Source: Microbispora sp. NBC_01189 (lineage in GTDB: Bacteria > Actinomycetota > Actinomycetes > Streptosporangiales > Streptosporangiaceae). Taken from it: DNA of 64,000 nucleotides. Location of the stretch: the NCBI RefSeq assembly GCF_036010665.1, contig NZ_CP108581.1, positions 6,009,501-6,073,500 on the forward strand, in the 5' to 3' direction. The notes beneath the pieces were generated by a model. The model was given only the letters and a program-made list of their open reading frames with translations. It did not search any database and was not told the DNA's origin. Position numbers and translations under genes: made by a program. Below, one piece after another: positions 52,672 to 64,000 of this stretch; within the stretch, counting starts at the first letter, position 1, and each line of letters starts with the position of its first letter.

Positions 52672-53688
52672 GTGGGGAGACCGGAGCGTCACGCCACCAT
52701 CGCCGACGTCGCGGCACTGGCCGGGGTATCGGTGGGCACGGCCTCCAAAGCGCTCAACGGGCGCGGGTCGCTGCGCGAGGAGACCCGGACGCGCGTGCGT
52801 GACGCCGCCCGGCAGCTCAGCTTCCAGGCCAACGCCGGTGCGCGGAGCCTGCACTCGGGGCGCACCTACACCGTCGGGATGATCACCACGGACACCATCG
52901 GCCGGTTCAGCATCCCGGTCCTTATGGGCGCCGAGGACGCGCTCGGCGCCGGGGAGATGTCGGTCTTCCTCTGCGACGGCCGGGACGACCCCATCCGTGA
53001 GCAGTACTACGTCAAAACCCTGCTCAGCCGCCGGGTCGACGGGATCATCGTGACCGGCCGGCGCACCGAGGCGCGCATGTCCATCGGCCCGAGCCTGCCC
53101 GTTCCCGTGGTGTACGCCTTCATCAGTTCCGTCGACCCGGGGGACTGCTCGGTGGTCCCCGACGAGGCGGGCGGAGCGCGGAAGGCGGTCGAGCACCTGC
53201 TGGCGGTCGGGCGCACCCGGATCGCCCACGTCACCGGGCCGGAGCATCACAACTCCGCGCGGGTGCGCGCGGCGGCGGCGCTGGAACGACTGGCCGAGGC
53301 AGGTCTCCAACCGGTCGCGCCGCCGCTGTTCGGCGGCTGGAGCGAGGCGTGGGGCCGGCAGGCCGTCGGAATCCTGCTGGCGGGCCGGACGGAGTTCGAC
53401 GCCGTCTTCTGCGGCAGCGACCAGATCGCCCGCGGGGTGGGCGACGCGCTGCGCGCCGCCGGGCGGCGGGTCCCGCAGGACGTCGCCCTCATCGGTTTCG
53501 ACAACTGGGACGTGATGACCGACGGCGCCCAGCCACCGCTGACCAGCGTCGACATGGATCTCGAAGGTCTCGGCCGGTCGGCGGCCGAGATGCTGCTGGC
53601 CGCCATCAACGGCACCGCCTCTCCGGGCCGGCACGCGCACCCTTGCCGGCTCGTGGTGCGCGAGTCGACCATCGTGCCGCTCGCCTGA
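52672..53688 (+). CDS. LacI-family transcriptional regulator
   Basis: 338 residues from GTG 52672 (GGAGG four bases upstream, and the helix-turn-helix then begins near residue 10). HTH: TIADVAALAGVSVGTASKALNG; the effector domain shows VGMITTDTIGRFSIPVLMGAED and the C-terminal LIGFDNWDVMTDGAQPPLTSVDMD. It is divergent from GH127 and the transporter, the standard position for a local repressor released by an imported sugar. The two matching operators define its probable regulon. Confidence 0.93.
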   Translation: MGRPERHATIADVAALAGVSVGTASKALNGRGSLREETRTRVRDAARQLSFQANAGARSLHSGRTYTVGMITTDTIGRFSIPVLMGAEDALGAGEMSVFLCDGRDDPIREQYYVKTLLSRRVDGIIVTGRRTEARMSIGPSLPVPVVYAFISSVDPGDCSVVPDEAGGARKAVEHLLAVGRTRIAHVTGPEHHNSARVRAAAALERLAEAGLQPVAPPLFGGWSEAWGRQAVGILLAGRTEFDAVFCGSDQIARGVGDALRAAGRRVPQDVALIGFDNWDVMTDGAQPPLTSVDMDLEGLGRSAAEMLLAAINGTASPGRHAHPCRLVVRESTIVPLA

Positions 53689-53704
53689 GCGCGACAGTCT
53701 CTGT

Positions 53705-53800
53705 CGGTGCTGCGGTGCTGCGGTGCTGCGGTGCTGCGGTGCTGCGGTGCTGCGGTGCTGCGGTGCTGCGGTGCTGCGGTGCTGCGGTGCTGCGGTGCTG
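53705..53800. repeat. Twelve perfect tandem copies of CGGTGCTG
   Basis: 96 bases, 8-bp unit, no variation, in the 160-base convergent gap between the LacI gene and the LAL regulator gene. Partial copies continue after 53810. Such arrays change length easily by slippage. Confidence 0.97.
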
Positions 53801-53848
53801 CCGGAATCGCCTGCGGTGCTCCGGCCCTCGGTTCGGCCGGGGAGCGCG

Positions 53849-56632
53849 TCAGGTCGTGGGTGCCGCGTAGAGGGTGCGGGCGACTCCGACCCGGTTGGAC
53901 ACACCGAGCTTGGCGAAGATCCGCGACAGGTGCATCTCCACGGTCTTCTGCGTCACGTAGAGCCGGTCGGCGATCTCCCGGTTCTTCAGCCCCTCGCTGA
54001 CCAGCCGGGCTATCTGCCGTTCGCGTTCGGTGAGGGAGGCCGCGCCCGGCCGCTCGGCGGCGGGCGGCCCGGCGGTGCTTCGTGGTTCGGCGGTGCTCTG
54101 CGGTCCGGTGGCGCTCTGCGGTCCGGCGGTGCTGTGCGGTCCGGCGGCGGCTGATCCGACCACCGGCACGGTCAGGTCCGCGGTCGTGCCGGCCGTCAGG
54201 CCGTTCGCGTCGATCAGGATCCGGTGGCCACCGGGGCCGCCCGCGGCCGGTCTCGCCTCCGCGACCATCCCGGCGGCGAGCGCTCCGGGCCAGCCCTGGA
54301 CCACGGGCGTGCCGTACTCGGCCAGGTGGCGTCGCAGGGCGTCGAGGTCGCCCATGCGGGCAGTGACCAGGCAGCGCGCCGCGAGCACCGAGGAGTGAAG
54401 CGCGGCGCTGCCGGACAGCCAGGCCGCGCGAACGGCCTCGTCGGCGCTCTCTTTCGCCGCCGTGAGCAGGCCGACGGCACACAGCGCCGCGACGCGTGCG
54501 ACCAGCGCGTGGCTGACGACCGCCTGCCTGCCGGCCGACCTGCCGGCGGCCACGGCACGATCGAGATGCCGTATCGCGTCGTGCGGCCGTTCGAGCACGA
54601 GAGCGGCCCACCCGATCCAGAGCGGTGCGTCCGGGCGCGCCGTGAGCTCCTCGTCGGGGAGCGCGTCGAGGACCGCGGCGGCTCGGGGAAGGTCGTCGAA
54701 CGTCCCCGCGGACGGCGTGCCGGCGAGGACCGCCGAAACGGCGAGCATCCCGCGCGCCGCGCAGCCCAGCAGGCGCAGGCCGAGCCGATCGGCGATGTGG
54801 ACGGCCCGCGCGGCGTCGGCGTGCGCCGCGCCGGGGGACCCGCTCGACACTTCGAGCCACGCCCGTTCGAACGACAGGGCCGCGCGGTCGGCCTCGTCCC
54901 GGGCGTGCGCCAGCTCGGTGCGCACCAGGGCGCGCGCCTCGCCGGACCGGCCCAGGTCGTGCAGAAGGCGGGCCTGGTCGGCGGCCACGACGGCGCGCCG
55001 GCCGCCCGCGCCGGGCGGGATCAGCCGCAGGGCCTCGGCCAGGGCGTCGCAGCCCTGCCGCAACTGGCCCGCCGCCTCGCAGGCTCTGCCGAGCGCCAGC
55101 AGCAGGCCGGTGCGAACGGCGGCCTGCCCGCGCTCGCCGGACCGCTGGTTCCTGTCGGCCTGCGCGTCCTCGCCGTCCGGCCGGTTCCCGGCGTACGGCC
55201 CGGTCTCGCCGTTCGGCCTGTTCCCGTCGTTCGGCCTGTTCCCGTCGTCCGGCCTGTTCCCGTCGTCCGGCAGCAGTTCGAGCGCCGCCCGCCGCCACTG
55301 GGCCGCCTGCCGCGGACGCGCGGCCTCGACCTCGTCGGCGGCCGCGGCGAGGAGCGCGACGGCGGCGCGGTCGCCCGGCGTGGCGACTCGCGTGAGGTGC
55401 GGCGCCGTCTCGACGGCGGACGCCCGGCCGCCGGCCGATGACCGGGCGGCCCGCGCGTGGGCGCCGAGTCGCCAGCCGGGACTCACATTGTGATAGACGG
55501 CACGGCGGACCAGGGAGTGCCGGAACCCGAACCGCCCGGTCCCCGCCACGAGGCGGATGAGGTCGTGGGAGGCGATCTCGTCGATCGCCGAATAGGCGTC
55601 CTGCTCGCCGACCTCCGCGACCGCGGCCACCGACGGCACGGTGATCGGGTCGCCGAGCACCGCGCACGCGGCGATGACCAGTCCTCCCAGGGCCGAGAGG
55701 CGGGCGACCTCGGCGGCCAGCGCCGAGGCGAACCACGGCGGCACCGGGGCGATGTCAGCCTCGTCGATGCCGGGCGGGCCCTGCTCCAGCACGTCCGCCA
55801 GGGCACGGAGGTAGCCGGGATTGCCCTCGCTCGCCCGATACAGCTCCCCGCGTGCCTGCGCGGGCAGGTCCTCACCGAGCAGAACCCCGGCGTGACTTTC
55901 GGCCAGGGGTTCCAGGCGCAGCCGGGCGACATCCCGCGCCGAGTCGGCTGTGGCGCGCAGCCGCGGGGACACCTGCCGGTGCCGATGCGCGAAGGCCAGG
56001 AGCACGGGGGCGCGGGGCGGAGTGCACATCAGCCGGCACACCACGTCGACGGTGCCCGCGTCGGCCTGATGCAGATCGTCGAGGACGAGGGCGACCGGCC
56101 GGGACGACGCGAGATCCTCCAGCAGCGCCCGAACGGCGTGACCCGCGCGGTAGGGCGCCGCGACGTCCGGCGGCGACGGCGCGGAGGCGTCCGCCGCCAG
56201 TGAGGGGAAGACGGCCGCCAGCACGTCCCGCTGCGCCGCCGGCAGCCGGTGGAGCCGTTCGCTCGCGGCGACGGAGAGCCGGCCGTCCAGCGCGTCGACG
56301 ATCGCGCCGAACGCCAGGTCGCCGTCCACCGGCTGCGGCCGTCCGGCGAACACCGCGATCTCCGCCTCCCGTGCGATGCGGACCACCTCGGCGAGCAACG
56401 CGGTCTTGCCGGTTCCGGGATCTCCGCTGATTTCGAGGAAGGCCGGGCGGCTCTGCGACAGGCCCTGGACCGCGGCCTCGATCTCCCGGCATTGCGACTC
56501 CCGTCCGATAAGCGGGCTGACCGGCCGGGGTGGCGCAGGGGCCGCGATGTCCGGCCTGTTGTCAAAGGCCGTATAGCGTTGCGGCGGCACACTCATATCC
56601 TTCACCCATGGCCTCGCACTTTTGTCGGACAC
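53849..56632 (-). CDS. LAL-type LuxR regulator (AAA ATPase, TPR-like, LuxR HTH)
   Basis: Up to 927 residues. GTG 56632, GTG 56605 (AGG upstream) and ATG 56596 are all possible starts. AAA/STAND domain: LIGRESQCREIEAAV, Walker A GDPGTGKT (70-77), Walker B LVLDDLHQAD. A long helical repeat region follows, interrupted by a repetitive Asp/Asn/Gly/Pro stretch (DDGNRP units). A second low-complexity stretch (AGPHSTAGPQSATGP) precedes the C-terminal LuxR HTH: LTERERQIARLVSEGLKNREIADRLYVTQKTVEMHLSRIFAKLG. Large LAL regulators often sit beside and activate polyketide clusters; the PKS here lies 1.7 kb away. A CebR-type operator lies about 70 bases upstream. Confidence 0.92.
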   Translation of the reverse strand: MSDKSARPWVKDMSVPPQRYTAFDNRPDIAAPAPPRPVSPLIGRESQCREIEAAVQGLSQSRPAFLEISGDPGTGKTALLAEVVRIAREAEIAVFAGRPQPVDGDLAFGAIVDALDGRLSVAASERLHRLPAAQRDVLAAVFPSLAADASAPSPPDVAAPYRAGHAVRALLEDLASSRPVALVLDDLHQADAGTVDVVCRLMCTPPRAPVLLAFAHRHRQVSPRLRATADSARDVARLRLEPLAESHAGVLLGEDLPAQARGELYRASEGNPGYLRALADVLEQGPPGIDEADIAPVPPWFASALAAEVARLSALGGLVIAACAVLGDPITVPSVAAVAEVGEQDAYSAIDEIASHDLIRLVAGTGRFGFRHSLVRRAVYHNVSPGWRLGAHARAARSSAGGRASAVETAPHLTRVATPGDRAAVALLAAAADEVEAARPRQAAQWRRAALELLPDDGNRPDDGNRPNDGNRPNGETGPYAGNRPDGEDAQADRNQRSGERGQAAVRTGLLLALGRACEAAGQLRQGCDALAEALRLIPPGAGGRRAVVAADQARLLHDLGRSGEARALVRTELAHARDEADRAALSFERAWLEVSSGSPGAAHADAARAVHIADRLGLRLLGCAARGMLAVSAVLAGTPSAGTFDDLPRAAAVLDALPDEELTARPDAPLWIGWAALVLERPHDAIRHLDRAVAAGRSAGRQAVVSHALVARVAALCAVGLLTAAKESADEAVRAAWLSGSAALHSSVLAARCLVTARMGDLDALRRHLAEYGTPVVQGWPGALAAGMVAEARPAAGGPGGHRILIDANGLTAGTTADLTVPVVGSAAAGPHSTAGPQSATGPQSTAEPRSTAGPPAAERPGAASLTERERQIARLVSEGLKNREIADRLYVTQKTVEMHLSRIFAKLGVSNRVGVARTLYAAPTT
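55211..55270. repeat. 18-bp tandem repeat inside the LAL regulator gene
   Basis: Three near-identical units (GTTCGGCCTGTTCCCGTC) plus a partial copy; they encode repeated DDGNRP/NDGNRP on the minus strand, inserting a flexible loop between the ATPase and helical region. Confidence 0.8.
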
Positions 56633-57202
56633 TGGTCGGAATGCGCATCAATAGATATTCGGGCGCGGGTGCGGAACAATCGGCGGTTAATTGGATGCAC
56701 ACCGTGGGAGCGCTCCCACGATTTTCCCAAGCTTGTCGCTCTCTGTCAGGGGCTCCCGCCTGGCAGCACGTGTCCTGGCAGGATGTTGTCAGGTGCCGGC
56801 CGGTGCCGAAACTCTGGGCGCTTGCTCTGTCGGAGCCCATGGACCAGGGCATCGATCGAGGCGGCGAGGGCGTGCCGGGCCGGTCGGACCGGGCGCGAAT
56901 CCCCGGGAATCGAATTACGGGCGGAAGAAATCCGGGCCGGTCCGCCGTCACCACTTCCCAAAACCGCACCACCGCACAGGTGGGTCAACGCTGCGTGAGC
57001 GTTTGACGACTTCCCGTCGGAGACCGGTCGCCGTCTTCGTGGGACGGACGGTTGCCAAACCAGATGGCAACGGACGCCACCGGGACGGCTCGGCGGACCG
57101 GCTCTAATATGACGATGCCTGGCAGGCCGCCGGGGAGTGCTGGGCCGCATAACTACCAAGTGACGCGGTACGGCGATATGCGGTGTACGAGGTAGGTGGC
57201 GT
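56633..57202. other. Divergent intergenic region between two LuxR-type regulators
   Basis: 570 bases without a believable gene. It holds the CebR-type palindrome (56703-56720) and probably promoters for both regulators. Confidence 0.6.
56703..56720. promoter_or_regulatory. Perfect CebR-type operator CGTGGGAGCGCTCCCACG
   Basis: 18-bp perfect palindrome containing TGGGAGCGCTCCCA, the 14-bp site bound by the cellobiose-responsive LacI repressor CebR in Streptomyces and relatives. It lies in the divergent region, about 70 bases upstream of the LAL gene and 480 upstream of the next regulator. No cellulase or ceb gene is adjacent. Confidence 0.8.
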
Positions 57203-58255
57203 GTGGATTCGCAGGCTTGCCGCAACAGTGTGCTGCAGGGTTTCGGTTTGGATAATGCCAGCGAGTCGGTTTACCTGACGATTCTGGCGGATCCTGGCAG
57301 CACGGTAGCCGATCTGACCCTCCGGCTGGCCCTGGGCGAGGACGACGTCCGGGCCGCGCTGGACCGTCTGCGACGGCTCTCGCTGCTCCGGCCGTCTCGG
57401 GAGGACCCGGGCGTGTTGTGCCCGGTGAGCCCGGGAATCGCCCTGGAAGCCCTCATCAAGCACCAGGAGGCCGAGCTGGTCCACCGGCAGAACCGGATCG
57501 CGGAGAGCCGGGCGGCGATCGCCGTGCTGGAGGCCGAGTACGCGATCACCCGGCACGCGTCCGGAGACGTCCTCGAACGCCTCGCGGACATCGACGCGAT
57601 CCGTGAGCGGCTGGTGCAGCTCGCCCGCGACGCCCGCCACGAGTTCCTGTCCCTGACGCCGGTCGGCACGCCGTCCGCCGAGAGCACGGCGAGCCGGATG
57701 CTGGACGAGCAGATGCTGGAGCGCGGGGTGGCCGTCCGCGCCCTCTTCCTCGACACCATCGACCGGGATCCGGTCACCTCGGGCCATGCCCGCCGGCTCA
57801 CGTGGCTGGGTGGCCGGGTGCGCACCCTTCCGGTGCTGCCGATCCGGATGATCATCGTGGACCGTGAGGTGGCGATGGTCCCGGTCGATCCCGAGCACGT
57901 CGCGCTGGGCGCGGTGCTGGTCCGCGGCGAGGGCATGGTCATGGCGATGCGCACGCTGTTCGACCTGATGTGGGAACGCGGCCGGGACTTCGGCGCGTCC
58001 CGCACCCGCGACCGCGACGGTCTCACCGACCAGGAGCGCGAGCTGCTGAGGTTCCTGTGTGAGGGGCACACCGACGAGGCGGTCGCCCGCAAACTCGGGA
58101 TCTCCACCAGGACCTGCCGCCGGATCACCGCGGACCTGATGAACCGGCTGGGCGCCCGCAGCCGGTTCCAGGCCGGGGCACGGGCGGCGGAACGCGGCTG
58201 GTTCCGCTATCCCGCGCCCGAGCCCGGCTTCTGGGCTGACGCCCCGACCTCGTGA
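57203..58255 (+). CDS. LuxR-type regulator with TrmB-like N-terminus
   Basis: 350 residues from GTG 57203 (AGGTAGG upstream). Residues 1-90 resemble a TrmB-like winged helix (SESVYLTILADPGSTVADLTLRLALGEDDVRAALDRLRRLSLL). A coiled segment (90-125) and a central alpha/beta domain follow (HEFLSLTPVG ... VRALFLDTI ... MIIVDREVAMVPVD). The C-terminus is a LuxR helix-turn-helix (LTDQERELLRFLCEGHTDEAVARKLGISTRTCRRITADLMNRLG). Proteins with this layout frequently accompany actinomycete biosynthetic clusters. It is convergent with the PKS gene and may control it. Confidence 0.87.
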   Translation: MDSQACRNSVLQGFGLDNASESVYLTILADPGSTVADLTLRLALGEDDVRAALDRLRRLSLLRPSREDPGVLCPVSPGIALEALIKHQEAELVHRQNRIAESRAAIAVLEAEYAITRHASGDVLERLADIDAIRERLVQLARDARHEFLSLTPVGTPSAESTASRMLDEQMLERGVAVRALFLDTIDRDPVTSGHARRLTWLGGRVRTLPVLPIRMIIVDREVAMVPVDPEHVALGAVLVRGEGMVMAMRTLFDLMWERGRDFGASRTRDRDGLTDQERELLRFLCEGHTDEAVARKLGISTRTCRRITADLMNRLGARSRFQAGARAAERGWFRYPAPEPGFWADAPTS

Positions 58256-58311
58256 CGTCCGACGTCCGCACGGCATCGGACGCCCTGGTGACATCGGGAA
58301 CCCTTGTGACA

Positions 58312-64000
<5,689 letters not shown>

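Noticed and set aside
53705..53800. CRISPR array
   Set aside because: The unit is 8 bp and contiguous with no spacers; it is a simple tandem repeat.

Overview
The window is very GC-rich with strong third-position G/C bias. It carries families typical of filamentous actinomycetes: HATPase / XRE-DUF5753 / DUF397 trios, CBM2-linked secreted esterases, CUT1 sugar ABC transporters, LacI regulators, a large LuxR (LAL-type) regulator and a type I PKS. I infer a Streptosporangiaceae-like or Streptomyces-like genome. No tRNA, rRNA, integrase or CRISPR array was seen.

Layout. (1) 1-2.5 kb, minus: the end of a sugar ABC-transport operon (permease cut by the left edge, lipoprotein binding protein) behind a GAAGCGCTTC palindrome. 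(2) 2.9-9.2 kb, plus: a GT-C membrane glycosyltransferase, an exported protein with two rubrerythrin-like domains, and a copper operon (CsoR-like box, copZ, a His-rich secreted protein, copA) closed by a strong hairpin. (3) 9.2-13.4 kb: a GNAT acetyltransferase and two adjacent ATPase / XRE / DUF397 modules; the first ATPase is truncated by an amber codon at a normally conserved Trp position. (4) 13.6-16.5 kb, minus: two secreted CBM2 esterases. (5) 16.8-42.4 kb: a large conflict/defence-like island. One seven-gene minus-strand operon encodes, in transcription order, a membrane coiled-coil protein, a single-TM MotB/ZorB-like protein, a vWA protein, a PP2C phosphatase, a divergent kinase (the TerY-P triad), a BrxD-like ATPase and an Lhr/BrxHI-like helicase. 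Next come a secreted repeat protein, two divergent SNF2 helicases (one with a HhH, one with a DUF3883-like nuclease-like end), a beta-CASP metallo-beta-lactamase nuclease translationally coupled to a 2137-residue ATPase, a candidate small structured RNA and an NYN RNase. A PIN protein follows. (6) 43.6-53.7 kb: a plant-polysaccharide locus (CBM2-GH-CBM35 enzyme, MalFG-type permeases, binding protein, GH127, LacI regulator) with two matching LacI-type operators. A decayed TnpB element sits between the two permease genes. (7) 53.7-58.3 kb: a 12-copy 8-bp repeat, a LAL regulator, a perfect CebR-type operator and a second LuxR-type regulator. (8) 58.3-64 kb, minus: the last module of a type I PKS running off the right edge (ACP | KS-AT0-DH-KR-ACP), whose AT-like domain has lost the GHSxG nucleophile.

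The strongest candidate for a new system is region 5. It joins a phosphorylation switch (vWA/PP2C/kinase), a membrane pair resembling ZorA/ZorB in architecture, BREX-type accessory proteins without any BREX methylase or PglZ, two SNF2 helicases and an MBL nuclease-giant ATPase pair. Functional coupling is inferred from gene order and overlaps; it is not demonstrated.
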